Positions 50,303 through 58,293 are shown, counted from the stretch's first letter. The stretch: DNA of 64,000 bases from CALIKS01 sp964440295 (GCA_964440295.1 CAYTRT010000001.1:1-64000), one strand, 5' to 3'. Notes: generated from the sequence alone by a model not told the origin. Translations and numbers: made by a program.

Positions 50303-51202
50303 ATGCACAATGAACAGCTAGACGAGAAGCTAATAGCAAAATTTGCACTAGACGAATTTACTGATCATACTATCTATAAAGAACTTTCAAGACGCGAGAA
50401 AGATGAAAACAACAGAGCTACGCTCGAGAAGCTATCAGATATGGAGTATTTTCATTATGAATTTTGGCGTACATTGCTGTCGAGTAATTTTACTCCACAG
50501 ATAAGCAAGACTCAGCTCTTTGTTGTAAAAGTAATGAGAGTTATATTTGGATTGACCTTTACTCTAAAACTTTTTGAACGACATGAAAAAGAGACTATAA
50601 GGTCCTACGAAAATATTCTTCAAAAACTAGAAGAAGACAAAAGTCAAATCCTTACACGTATAATCAACGAAGAAAGAGAGCATGAAAATTATTTTCTGTC
50701 TCAGATTAATGAATCAATTCTGAAGTACATGAGTTTCATCGTTCTTGGACTAGCTGACGCAATCATTGAAATAACGGGCGTTCATGCAGGGTTTCTAGGC
50801 GTGACAAGTTCAACACTAATAGCGGGAGTTGCAGGACTGGTTGTTGGATTTGCAGCATCAATCTCTATGGCGTCTGCTGCCTATCTCCAAGCAAAGCAAA
50901 GCCTAAGCTTCAACCCCATTAACTCTTCAGTTATGACCGGTATATCATATTTAGGCGCTGTCAGTTTACTCGCACTACCGTATTTCTTCACTTCAAACAT
51001 GCTCGTCGCTTTCTTGTTTTCATTATGTTTGGCTATTCTCATGATTGGGTATTTCACGATTTATGGAGCAGTCTTAAGGGATGAGTCGATAACCAAAGAA
51101 TTTATAACCGGTCTTTCATTAACGATAGGAACAGCAATAGGTGCCTTCTTGTTTGGAGAGGCGCTGGGCAGGCTCTTCGGCATACACCCCTACATGACTT
51201 AA
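50303..51202 (+). CDS. Ferritin-like/VIT1-CCC1 fusion, iron or manganese transporter
   Basis: A 299-residue fusion. Residues about 1-135 are a ferritin-like helical bundle (FALDEFTDHTIYKELSRRE, MEYFHYEFWRTLL, RIINEEREHENYFLSQI) with Glu/His residues in the order of diiron ligands. Residues about 140-299 are a VIT1/CCC1 domain with helices including YMSFIVLGLADAIIEITGVHAGFLG and GFAASISMASAAYLQAKQS. Such erythrin-VIT proteins export or sequester Fe2+ or Mn2+ and protect against metal stress. It is followed 53 nt later by the PhoU-type regulator. The TM count fits five helices. Confidence 0.88.
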   Translation: MHNEQLDEKLIAKFALDEFTDHTIYKELSRREKDENNRATLEKLSDMEYFHYEFWRTLLSSNFTPQISKTQLFVVKVMRVIFGLTFTLKLFERHEKETIRSYENILQKLEEDKSQILTRIINEEREHENYFLSQINESILKYMSFIVLGLADAIIEITGVHAGFLGVTSSTLIAGVAGLVVGFAASISMASAAYLQAKQSLSFNPINSSVMTGISYLGAVSLLALPYFFTSNMLVAFLFSLCLAILMIGYFTIYGAVLRDESITKEFITGLSLTIGTAIGAFLFGEALGRLFGIHPYMT

Positions 51203-51255
51203 CACTATAAAAAGAGTAAATAATGCTTATGAGCGAAAGACGATAAGTAATATGT

Positions 51256-52257
51256 ATGCCTAGTATGTATAGGCGAAAAATTCAGGTAGTAGGAGGGAGA
51301 TCATTCGCAATCACGCTTCCTAAAGGATGGGTAATGAACAATAAACTCACGCCTAGAGACCACCTCCTCTTAGAGTTAAAGGATGATGGAAGTTTAGTGC
51401 TAGTGCCGGAGAAAACAGCTGAACAGCCTACCACTTCCTCTCTGCAGATTAAGGAAAGTCATAGAGTTATAAGAGACTTGATATGGGGATACCTTTTAGG
51501 ATATGACCACATAGTCTTAGTGTCTGACAAGGGATTTTCCTCGAAGCTCTTAGCAGAAACTAAGAAAACCATCAGGGGGCTAGCTGGAGCAGAGATAATC
51601 GACGAAGCTCCCAACAAAATCGAAATTCAGATATTGTTAGACCCCGTGGCTGTTGAGCCAACCAAGGTTTTAAGCAGGCAAAACGCCCTCGTAGCAAGCA
51701 TGATAAATGACGCGGTACAGGCTTTTATTAATTGGGACATTGACAGAGCTGAAAGCGCCGAGAATAGAGATGAGGAGGTTGATAGGCATTATTTTACACT
51801 GGTACGAGTCGTCCGAGCCGCTATTAGAGATCTAACACTATCTAGAAAGCTCAACATTACGCCGTTAAGATTAATGGATATTCGTCTAGTTGCAAAGCTG
51901 CTGGAGGAGATAGGCGACAAGGCGGCATCCTTAGCATCTATGGTAAGGACCAACCAAGAATATCGGCCAAGCAGTCAACTACTTGATAAAATTCAAATCA
52001 TCGGTAAGTATCTTTCTGAGAATCAGTCAGACGCGTTTAATGCTTTTCTAAACTGCGACCCAGAGCTTGCTTCAAACGTCTTGAGCAAGAAGAATGAGGT
52101 GAGTAAACTGGTCGCCTCAATACTTTCATTCGCAAACAGCTTTGGTGAGAAATTGTTCACTATTCTGAGAACCTGTTTTTACTTGGAAGAGATCAGTAAT
52201 GATCAGGTTGACATCGCTGATATAGCTGCACCGCTGTTTAAGGGAAATAATAAATGA
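51256..52257 (+). CDS. PhoU-type regulator with N-terminal AbrB/SpoVT domain
   Basis: A 333-residue protein. Residues 1-55 form an AbrB/SpoVT-like swapped-hairpin DNA-binding domain (RRKIQVVGGRSFAITLPKGWVMNNKLTPRDHLLLEL). Residues about 65-330 are two PhoU-like helical bundles with E/D metal-binding positions (NRDEEVDRHYFTLVRVVRAA, LLEEIGDKAASLASMV). This fusion is common in archaea and regulates phosphate uptake. No pst genes are adjacent; the neighbour is the metal transporter. Confidence 0.86.
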   Translation: MPSMYRRKIQVVGGRSFAITLPKGWVMNNKLTPRDHLLLELKDDGSLVLVPEKTAEQPTTSSLQIKESHRVIRDLIWGYLLGYDHIVLVSDKGFSSKLLAETKKTIRGLAGAEIIDEAPNKIEIQILLDPVAVEPTKVLSRQNALVASMINDAVQAFINWDIDRAESAENRDEEVDRHYFTLVRVVRAAIRDLTLSRKLNITPLRLMDIRLVAKLLEEIGDKAASLASMVRTNQEYRPSSQLLDKIQIIGKYLSENQSDAFNAFLNCDPELASNVLSKKNEVSKLVASILSFANSFGEKLFTILRTCFYLEEISNDQVDIADIAAPLFKGNNK

Positions 52258-52261
52258 CGTA

Positions 52262-53143
52262 TTATTTTATCCCATATGAGTCTATTTCTATCCTATTCCT
52301 CTCTACTCCTCCTACCTTTAATTTTTGCATCATTCCCAACTCTCCTTTTTCCCGATCTCCAAAAATAAATCTCGCTCCTCCACATATGGCGTAATAAGCT
52401 TCGTTCCATCGCTCTACGGCATTTTTTATATCTTCAAATTCAAGTCTCCTTCCTAGTAGAAAAGAAACTCTATCACGATAGTTTTCATAGTCAATCATTA
52501 CCTGTCCAGCTATTTCATCCTCTGTAACCTGATGTTCACGAGTTAAGTTGAACATTATTTTAAGTTTTTTATAACTAGCCAAGAGCTCAGGAATCAATCT
52601 TCTATAAATTATATCACTCCTAGTTCTATTAACATAGAATAAATATAGATCAACATCCAAAGAAGAATCTATAGCGTATTCTATAAAGCATCTGAAGGGC
52701 ACAATACCGCTCGACGATGCAAGAAAAACTAATCTGTCAATAGTTTTGTTTTTTATCATTTCTAGAGGTTTTGAGAGAAATCGGCCGAATGGCCCCTCAA
52801 CAACGTATATATCTCCAATTCTTGCCTGTGCTAAAAAATGTGGAGCAAAATCTCCCCCCTCACTTTTTATGGTGAGTTCGAGATAGTCGGTCCTGAGCGG
52901 TGAAGAGGCTATTGAATACAGTCTGAAGTCATTCTTCTTTATAGGTGTATCAAAGTACAGCTTCGCAGCCTGCCCAGGTGTATATTTGAACATTGGCTCA
53001 TTTTCAGCACCTATGAATCTGTAAGTCTTCGCCTCCTCAATTTCGTCGAAGATATCCACGATCTTCATACTCAGCTTTTTTGGAGTCTGTGGCTCAGAGT
53101 TCTTCTCATTCTCATACAAGGCGGAATCGACCTGATTTGACAT
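52262..53143 (-). CDS. FNR-type FAD/NAD(P)-dependent oxidoreductase, no Fe-S cysteines
   Basis: A 293-residue ferredoxin-NADP reductase fold. FAD part: FRLYSIASSPLRTDYLELTIKSEGGDFAPHFL (RxYS motif, and the G-phosphate loop). NAD(P) part: VFLASSSGIVPFRCFIEYA, and the C-terminal AYYAICGGARFIF. It lacks the C-terminal cysteines that bind a 2Fe-2S cluster in the NfnA/PyrK type. It lies downstream of the GltD-like gene on the same strand, 51 nt after it, so both are probably one transcript, resembling an NfnAB-style flavoprotein pair without the cluster. Confidence 0.8.
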   Translation of the reverse strand: MSNQVDSALYENEKNSEPQTPKKLSMKIVDIFDEIEEAKTYRFIGAENEPMFKYTPGQAAKLYFDTPIKKNDFRLYSIASSPLRTDYLELTIKSEGGDFAPHFLAQARIGDIYVVEGPFGRFLSKPLEMIKNKTIDRLVFLASSSGIVPFRCFIEYAIDSSLDVDLYLFYVNRTRSDIIYRRLIPELLASYKKLKIMFNLTREHQVTEDEIAGQVMIDYENYRDRVSFLLGRRLEFEDIKNAVERWNEAYYAICGGARFIFGDREKGELGMMQKLKVGGVERNRIEIDSYGIK

Positions 53144-53193
53144 TACTCTATAACGCAGCTATATTAATTTAAACTTGGTCAATATTTGCTTGT

Positions 53194-54804
53194 CTAATGC
53201 TTTATCGTAGAGATCGTTTTTAGGTAACTGTTAATATTTGCGGCTGCGGTTTTTCCATCAGCTATCGCATCTACTAGGGTCGAGGGGCCCCTCACTAGGT
53301 CGCCGCCAGCAAAAACTCCCTTAATAGAAGTTTCCATCTTCTCATTAACTACAACGCGTCCATCGTTTGTTATCTCTATGCCGTTTTTCTTTAAGAATTC
53401 AGTGGCTGGGGTCTGTCCAATGGCTATTATCGCCATCTCTGAGTCTATTACGTATTCACTCCCAGCTATTGGGATTGGGCGGCGTCTTCCGGAGCTGTCA
53501 GGTGGTCCAAGCTCCATTCGGATGCATTCAATGTTAGTGAGTTTTCCATTCATGCCTAAGAATCTTTTAGGAGCGGTTAGATAGCATATCTTAACTCCCT
53601 CCTCTATCGCTTCTATTACATGCTCCTTCTTAGCAGGCATCTCTGCCTCAGAGCGTCTGTATAGTATCATAACGTTTTTCGCGCCAAGCCTTAATGCAGT
53701 CCTAGCTGCATCTATCGCAACGTCTCCACCACCTATGACTGAGACGTTGTCTGGCACCTTAACTTCACATCCCATATTCACGTCTTTCAGGAAAGAAAGA
53801 GCAGGGACGACCCCTTCGAGCTCCTCTCCAGGGATATTCGCAGGCTGTGGCCTCATAGCTCCAAGTCCGAGGAAAACCGCGTGAAATCCTTGATTAAACA
53901 GATCACTTATAGTTATGTCTTCGCCCAATCTCTTCCCGTTGACAAATTTTACGCCCATATCTTTAAGTATGCTTATTTCATCGGATACCACATTGCGCGG
54001 CAACCTAAACTTCGGTATCCCTAGCACCATCATCCCTCCAATTAATGGGGACTCGTCATAGACCGTTACTTCATGTCCCTCCAGTCTTAAATGATATGCT
54101 GCTGTTAATCCTGCGGGGCCTGACCCAATTATGGCAATTTTGAATCCAGTGCTGGGCTTAGGTGTGGGAACGATTCTAGAGGTGTATTCATAAATTGCGC
54201 GCTTAATATGGGATATGGCAATCCCTTCATTGCCAATTAGTGAATGGAGACAATTAGACTCGCATGGATGGAAGCATGCATATCCACAGACGCCGACAAA
54301 GGGATTAACATTCATTATAATCCTTTTGGCCACGTCAAGTTTGTTGCTCGCCACAGCCTGCATAAATGCTGGGATGCTTATTCTTGCTGGGCAGCCTGAT
54401 ATACATGTAGCTTCTTTACAAGCAAAGCACCTCGATGCTTCTTTGATCGCTTCATCTAACGTGTACCCAATAACAAATGGCTGAAACGTCCTCGCCCTAA
54501 CATTTGGGTCTATCTTGCGTATAGGCACCCTGCTCACTAATTTTGAGGCAGCAACACTGCCACAATACTCTAGCATTGATCTTAACAGCCTAACTCTCGA
54601 TTCTAACTCAGCCTTATTGTTATACTTCTCCACCAATCTTCTCAGTATTCTCTCTGTAGCGCGTACGTCTAATTTACTTAAATCATCACTGAGGCCTAAA
54701 CCAACATAACTAAGCAATTCTCCTGCAATCTTTTCTACTTCCCCCTCTCCACAAAATCTCTCTGTCTCTTGACAAGATTTGATAAAATCAAGCGCAGAGG
54801 GCAT
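53194..54804 (-). CDS. GltD-like FAD/Fe-S dehydrogenase with N-terminal extension
   Basis: A 536-residue protein. An unusual N-terminal extension (about 1-100, helical and without motif) precedes the Fer4_20 cysteine domain: C-x-x-C (CFACKEATC), CPARISIPAF, then CGYACFHPCESNC. From about 220 on it has two Rossmann units: FAD GSGPAGLTAAYHL and NAD(P) GGGDVAIDAARTALRLG, and AIGQTPATEFL near the end. It matches the GltD/NfnB/PreT family: glutamate synthase small subunit or electron bifurcating reductase. No gltB is adjacent. The FNR gene next to it suggests NfnAB-like function. Confidence 0.88.
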   Translation of the reverse strand: MPSALDFIKSCQETERFCGEGEVEKIAGELLSYVGLGLSDDLSKLDVRATERILRRLVEKYNNKAELESRVRLLRSMLEYCGSVAASKLVSRVPIRKIDPNVRARTFQPFVIGYTLDEAIKEASRCFACKEATCISGCPARISIPAFMQAVASNKLDVAKRIIMNVNPFVGVCGYACFHPCESNCLHSLIGNEGIAISHIKRAIYEYTSRIVPTPKPSTGFKIAIIGSGPAGLTAAYHLRLEGHEVTVYDESPLIGGMMVLGIPKFRLPRNVVSDEISILKDMGVKFVNGKRLGEDITISDLFNQGFHAVFLGLGAMRPQPANIPGEELEGVVPALSFLKDVNMGCEVKVPDNVSVIGGGDVAIDAARTALRLGAKNVMILYRRSEAEMPAKKEHVIEAIEEGVKICYLTAPKRFLGMNGKLTNIECIRMELGPPDSSGRRRPIPIAGSEYVIDSEMAIIAIGQTPATEFLKKNGIEITNDGRVVVNEKMETSIKGVFAGGDLVRGPSTLVDAIADGKTAAANINSYLKTISTIKH

Positions 54805-54983
54805 ATTATATCATCCTCAATATGTATTATTCATGCCTAAAGAAAAACCATTACTTACACTCAGCTCTGTCAACAAAACAAAACTATAAATTATGGAGAT
54901 TAATTCAAAACGACGCAGGTTTTATTTGAGATTTAAGACAACTCCAGAAATATGAGCCAAAACATCGATTTAAAATGCATAAG

Positions 54984-54991
54984 TATATAAT
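54984..54991 (+). promoter_or_regulatory. TATA box of moaC
   Basis: TATATAAT on the plus strand in AT-rich sequence; the ATG at 55045 is about 57 nt downstream, giving a leader of roughly 30 nt. A second AT-rich hexamer follows at 54991-54997, so the exact box is uncertain. Confidence 0.35.
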
Positions 54992-55044
54992 TTATATTCC
55001 TCTATTGAAAAAACCTTTTTACGGATCACGAAGAATGCTTAATC

Positions 55045-55485
55045 ATGAGTCAAGTTGATGTATCTGAAAAAAATATAGTCAGGAGAGAGGCGGTCGCTGA
55101 GGGACACATAAGACTCAAAAATTCAACAATTGAATTAATAAAAAATGGAGCAGTGGCCAAAGGAGACCCAATAACTATGGCAAAGATCGGAGGAATACTT
55201 GGTGCCAAGAGTGTCCCAATGCTTCTTCCACTATGCCACCAATTATTGCTCGACAATGTTAGCATCGATGTTTACGTTGATGAGACCAGCTCTTCAATAA
55301 AAGTGACTTCTCGCGTTGTCTCTCACGCAAAGACTGGGGTTGAAATGGAGGCCCTCACGGCAGTCATGAGTAGCCTACTTAATATCTGGGACATGGTTAA
55401 ACAGTATGAAAAGAATGAAAAAGGCGAGTACCCAACAACAGAGATATACGGAGTAAAAGTTCTGAAGAAGACAAAGGAGACATGA
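55045..55485 (+). CDS. moaC: Cyclic pyranopterin monophosphate synthase accessory protein MoaC
   Basis: A 146-residue MoaC. It converts the MoaA product to cyclic pyranopterin monophosphate in molybdenum cofactor synthesis. Motifs: KGDPITMAKIGGILGAKSVP, LLPLCHQLLLDNV, and KTGVEMEALTAVMSSLLNIWDMVKQYEK. The consensus LCHP motif reads LCHQ here, a substitution next to the active-site histidine. ATG overlaps no upstream gene; the MBL gene overlaps its TGA. The degenerate MobA-like gene at 30 kb is the only other candidate Moco gene in the window. Confidence 0.93.
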   Translation: MSQVDVSEKNIVRREAVAEGHIRLKNSTIELIKNGAVAKGDPITMAKIGGILGAKSVPMLLPLCHQLLLDNVSIDVYVDETSSSIKVTSRVVSHAKTGVEMEALTAVMSSLLNIWDMVKQYEKNEKGEYPTTEIYGVKVLKKTKET

Positions 55486-56267
55486 TCAGAGTTATCATCT
55501 TGGGATCGGGCTCGATAATCCCGACTAGGAATAGATTTGCCTCCTCCATATACGTAGACACAGGTTCTCATAAAATACTCCTAGACTGCGGTCCAGGCAC
55601 AATTGAAAAGATGCGTCATGCCGACATAAATCCATGGTTGATAGATGGCGTTTTATTAACGCATTTCCACATCGATCACTCCTCCGACTTACTGCCATTC
55701 CTAAAACTGCGAGCATATGACGAGGACGGAAAGATAGCGGCCAATCCCACTACCATAAGAATATATGGTCCAAGAGGATTAACAAATTTCTTAGAACAAA
55801 CGATAGACCATAACAAATATTACAACTATCTAAGCAACGTGATTAAGTATCATAGCTATACCAAAATATGCGAAATGGTTGAAAACGACGTTAAAGATCA
55901 TGATGGGCTTAAGATCATCTCTAGGCCGGTTAAGCATAGTTCAGGAATAATGTATAGGCTGGAGGTGAAAAACAAAGTTTTAGTCTTTTCAGGAGATACG
56001 GCATTTGACCCTAACATAGTAGAGGCTGCTAAAAACGCTGATTTGCTAATTCATGAATGCTCGTTTCCGAAGAACTGTTTGATCGGCGAACACACATCAG
56101 AGGATGACCTGTCACAGATAGTCTCATTAGCTAAGCCAAGAATACTTGTAATTACTCATCTTTACCCTGCTTGGAGTGGACGTGAGGCGGACCTAGTTAA
56201 TAAAGTAGCAGAGAAATTTAAATGCCGCATCTACATTGCACACGATTTGTTGGAGATCAGGCTGTAA
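55482..56267 (+). CDS. Metallo-beta-lactamase-fold hydrolase (RNase Z-like)
   Basis: A 261-residue MBL-fold protein. Zinc motif H61-F-H63-I-D65-H66, a preceding LLDCGPGTIEKM, a later KHSSG histidine, and FSGDTAFDPN. The last ligand is in VITHLYP. Overall layout resembles RNase Z (tRNase Z), but the arm typical of RNase Z is not evident, so it could be another MBL hydrolase. ATG overlaps the moaC stop by 4 nt. Confidence 0.8.
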   Translation: MIRVIILGSGSIIPTRNRFASSIYVDTGSHKILLDCGPGTIEKMRHADINPWLIDGVLLTHFHIDHSSDLLPFLKLRAYDEDGKIAANPTTIRIYGPRGLTNFLEQTIDHNKYYNYLSNVIKYHSYTKICEMVENDVKDHDGLKIISRPVKHSSGIMYRLEVKNKVLVFSGDTAFDPNIVEAAKNADLLIHECSFPKNCLIGEHTSEDDLSQIVSLAKPRILVITHLYPAWSGREADLVNKVAEKFKCRIYIAHDLLEIRL

Positions 56268-56271
56268 ATTT

Positions 56272-56790
56272 TTATTTAAAGACCGGTAATTTTACTCCAC
56301 GTTGCTTCTGATACCTACCAGAATATGGCTTCTCCACTGGAGACGTAAGCTTGGCAAACACGACATGGATGAATCGTTCACCCGAGTATAGCCTAACAGG
56401 AAATTCGCCCCCTATCATCTCTATCGTTAGTTGGCCTTCAAAATTTGCGTCTATAATTGTCGGCGGCACTGTTAATCCTATTCTGGCATAACTGCTTCTA
56501 AGGTTTACAAAGGCCATAATATCTCTAGGAAGGGCGACGTACTCGATTGTATGTAGTAAAACGTGCTCGTGTGGATAGACAACGAAGCTATCACCAGTCT
56601 CCAACGTGAAAAATTCTTCAATATCTCCATTCTTAGGGTCGAATATTTTCTCGGTCTTCTTTAGCCTACCAATGGTTGATCCGATCCTAAGATCCAGTCC
56701 ATTCTCCCGGACGATGTCAGGTTCAAGCGGCTCAATTTTTAATCTTCCACTCTTTATATAATTCCAGAGATCAAAATCTGACAGTATCAC
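56272..56790 (-). CDS. dcd: dCTP deaminase
   Basis: A 172-residue dCTP deaminase/dUTPase-family protein. From GTG at 56790 the start reads MILSDFDLWNYI, the canonical N-terminus; the upstream GTG at 56799 adds three residues. The active-site segment is LRSSYARIGLTVPPTIIDANFEGQLTIEM, with Glu in GQLTIE as the general base. It produces dUMP or dUTP for thymidylate synthesis. Convergent with the MBL gene. Confidence 0.92.
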   Translation of the reverse strand: MILSDFDLWNYIKSGRLKIEPLEPDIVRENGLDLRIGSTIGRLKKTEKIFDPKNGDIEEFFTLETGDSFVVYPHEHVLLHTIEYVALPRDIMAFVNLRSSYARIGLTVPPTIIDANFEGQLTIEMIGGEFPVRLYSGERFIHVVFAKLTSPVEKPYSGRYQKQRGVKLPVFK

Positions 56791-56873
56791 TAGCCACACA
56801 CCTTAATCTGGAGAAGCAAAATTATGATTAATTAACTTATCTAAATGCGTTGGGAAATAAATGATTTGTTTAA

Positions 56874-57317
56874 TTAAGGTGAACTTAGTGCGGACCTATC
56901 GGCGTAGTGCTTTATTACCTTGGACGGTGCTAATGCACTACGTATATGCTCAAACGCCTCGTCTGGATTACTCCTTTCACCACAAGTAAAGACGTCGATT
57001 GCAGCGTATCTATAGTTAGGCCAAGTATGAATAGCGATGTGGCTCTCTACTACTAATGCTATAACCGAGACTCCCCCTTTCTCACCGCCAAATTTCCAGG
57101 ACCTCACCTCGATCAACGTCATTTTAGCGAGCTCAGCCGCCTCGCTGACCAGTCTTCTTAACAAGTTAACGTCGGACAATACTTTTTTATCACATCCATA
57201 AAGGTTCCCATAGACATGTTTACCAATAATTCCTTTTGCACTAGTGACCTCTATTCTTTCTTGATTTAGCTGTCCACTCACTCCTAAACTCTTCAGCCCG
57301 TCAATCCTAAAATTCAT
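56874..57317 (-). CDS. AdoMetDC-fold pyruvoyl enzyme, probable arginine decarboxylase
   Basis: A 147-residue paralogue of speD. Pyruvoyl cleavage should occur at E91/S92 in VVESHIAIHTWPNYRYA; C112 is in VFTCG. Two features differ from the SpeD at 33 kb: the N-terminal KHVYGNLYGCDKKVL and WKFGGEKGGVSVIALV. This pattern is, to my recollection, that of the crenarchaeal arginine decarboxylase that evolved from AdoMetDC, which makes agmatine. With speD-speE elsewhere in the window, this protein would supply agmatine for polyamine synthesis and tRNA-Ile agmatidine. The substrate assignment is inferred. Confidence 0.75.
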   Translation of the reverse strand: MNFRIDGLKSLGVSGQLNQERIEVTSAKGIIGKHVYGNLYGCDKKVLSDVNLLRRLVSEAAELAKMTLIEVRSWKFGGEKGGVSVIALVVESHIAIHTWPNYRYAAIDVFTCGERSNPDEAFEHIRSALAPSKVIKHYADRSALSSP

Positions 57318-57339
57318 TTATAAGCATATCGCAAATGAA

Positions 57340-57348
57340 AAATTTATG
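57340..57348 (-). promoter_or_regulatory. TATA box of the arginine decarboxylase-like gene
   Basis: On the minus strand the AT-rich TATA element GGCATAAATTTTT spans this point, centred 27 nt before the ATG at 57317, giving a leaderless transcript. Confidence 0.45.
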
Positions 57349-57386
57349 CCAAAAAACGTCCTCATTTTTTTGATCATATCAGTACC

Positions 57387-57467
57387 TCAGCTCCTTTTTT
57401 TGTCAAAAATAACCACAATTCTATCTGCCGGAAAGGACTCCCCAGCTGACCTAAGGTACTTGGCCAT
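57387..57467 (-). CDS. Possible 26-codon small ORF upstream of the arginine decarboxylase-like gene
   Basis: The minus strand reads MAKYLRSAGESFPADRIVVI followed by FDKKRS and a stop. Base composition differs from the AT-rich surroundings, and the start is preceded by an AT-rich TATA-like ATTTTAAGAT. It could be a real small protein, a leader peptide, or chance. It is not contiguous with the decarboxylase gene, which has its own TATA element. Confidence 0.3.
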   Translation of the reverse strand: MAKYLRSAGESFPADRIVVIFDKKRS

Positions 57468-57558
57468 CTGTTAATCTTAAAATAGGTAAATCGTAGAATG
57501 TTTACCTTTTAATTTTTACCAAAAATTATGTAAAGCACCATAATATTTGAGAACATTT

Positions 57559-57613
57559 TTCAATTAAAAGTGAAATGCCTAAGATCATTAGGTAGTTTAA
57601 ATACCACTCACAG
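57559..57613 (+). repeat. 55-nt direct repeat, copy 1 (before gap)
   Basis: Identical to 57714-57768 over all 55 nt. It ends exactly at the gap edge. The exact length and placement are typical of two contigs that share a 55-base k-mer, so it is probably an assembly overlap rather than a biological repeat. Confidence 0.85.
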
Positions 57614-57713
57614 NNNNNNNNNNNNNNNNNNNNNNNNNNNNNNNNNNNNNNNNNNNNNNNNNNNNNNNNNNNNNNNNNNNNNNNNNNNNNNNNNNNNNNN
57701 NNNNNNNNNNNNN
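57614..57713. other. Scaffold gap (100 N) between identical 55-mers
   Basis: Exactly 100 N. Because the same 55 nt abut both sides, the two contigs may simply overlap and the gap may be zero or a collapsed repeat. Confidence 0.95.
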
Positions 57714-57768
57714 TTCAATTAAAAGTGAAATGCCTAAGATCATTAGGTAGTTTAAATACCACTCACAG
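57714..57768 (+). repeat. 55-nt direct repeat, copy 2 (after gap)
   Basis: Identical to 57559-57613. It starts at the first base after the gap. Confidence 0.85.
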
Positions 57769-57930
57769 CTACTTACTCGGTTAAAATTGAAATAATTTTA
57801 CTTTAGCCGCCCTTACAAAGCTCAAAACGGGTAAATAACCCGAAAATTAGCCTTCGGCAATACGAATCGTTGGGAAGATTAGGTCTGGATAAGTTTTCCA
57901 ATTGCTTTTGAGTTGTGTTTTGTTTTGGTT

Positions 57931-57955
57931 AACCTTTTAAGATAAACCTTTTAAG
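57931..57955 (+). promoter_or_regulatory. Tandem 11-nt repeat AACCTTTTAAG upstream of the Lys-rich gene
   Basis: AACCTTTTAAG occurs at 57931-57941 and again at 57945-57955, 14 nt apart. Each contains a TTTTAA TATA-like core with an upstream AACC that could serve as a BRE. The first copy would put the transcription start near 57963, just before the ATG at 57970; the second would suit the in-frame ATG at 57979. Duplication may give alternative starts or a stronger promoter. Confidence 0.35.
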
Positions 57956-57969
57956 AAGTTGTTGCATTG

Positions 57970-58293
57970 ATGGATGGTATGGGTGTGGAACGTAAAGAGA
58001 AAAAAGAGAAGGTTAAGAAACCGAAAGTTAGAGAGAAAGAAAAGATGAGTGATAAGGCCGCCTCAGTGATTGATAAAAAAGCCATTGCCTTATCCCTTGA
58101 GCAGGGCAAGAAGCAGCCAAGAGTTGCTTTTTACTCACCTTTCAGCTCCATCCTTCTGAATTATCTTAAGAATACGAGGCCGAGGTTTAGTATTAGTGAG
58201 GAGGTGGCATCGATAATAGAGGCTGAACTAAATAGAAGGTATCCGTTACTATCTTCATACATAAAAAGAGCCCTTTCAAGAAGAAAGTCTTAG
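57970..58293 (+). CDS. Lys-rich small protein of unknown function
   Basis: A 107-residue protein from ATG 57970 (TTG 57967 and ATG 57979 are alternatives). Residues 1-40 are extremely basic and acidic (VERKEKKEKVKKPKVREKEK), probably disordered or nucleic-acid binding. The rest has a hydrophobic core: PRVAFYSPFSSILLNYLKNTRPRFSISEEVASIIEAELNRRYP and a helix LSSYIKRALSRRKS. Similar short proteins with YSPF and PRFSIS may occur in Thermoproteota, but I cannot name a family. Next gene is the IMPase-family phosphatase. Confidence 0.6.
   Translation: MDGMGVERKEKKEKVKKPKVREKEKMSDKAASVIDKKAIALSLEQGKKQPRVAFYSPFSSILLNYLKNTRPRFSISEEVASIIEAELNRRYPLLSSYIKRALSRRKS

Larger units (their letters stand above)
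57318..57966. other. AT-rich intergenic stretch with gap and 55-nt duplication
   Basis: 649 nt without a normal gene. It holds the ADC promoter, a possible 26-codon ORF at 57387-57467 on the minus strand, the 100-N gap at 57614-57713 with its flanking 55-nt repeats, and the AT-rich promoter region of the Lys-rich gene at 57970. I see no other feature in it. Confidence 0.6.

Noticed and set aside
57559..57768. CRISPR array or attachment-site duplication
   Set aside because: Only two copies, each 55 nt, touching a gap on both sides, no spacers or cas genes. An assembly overlap explains it better.
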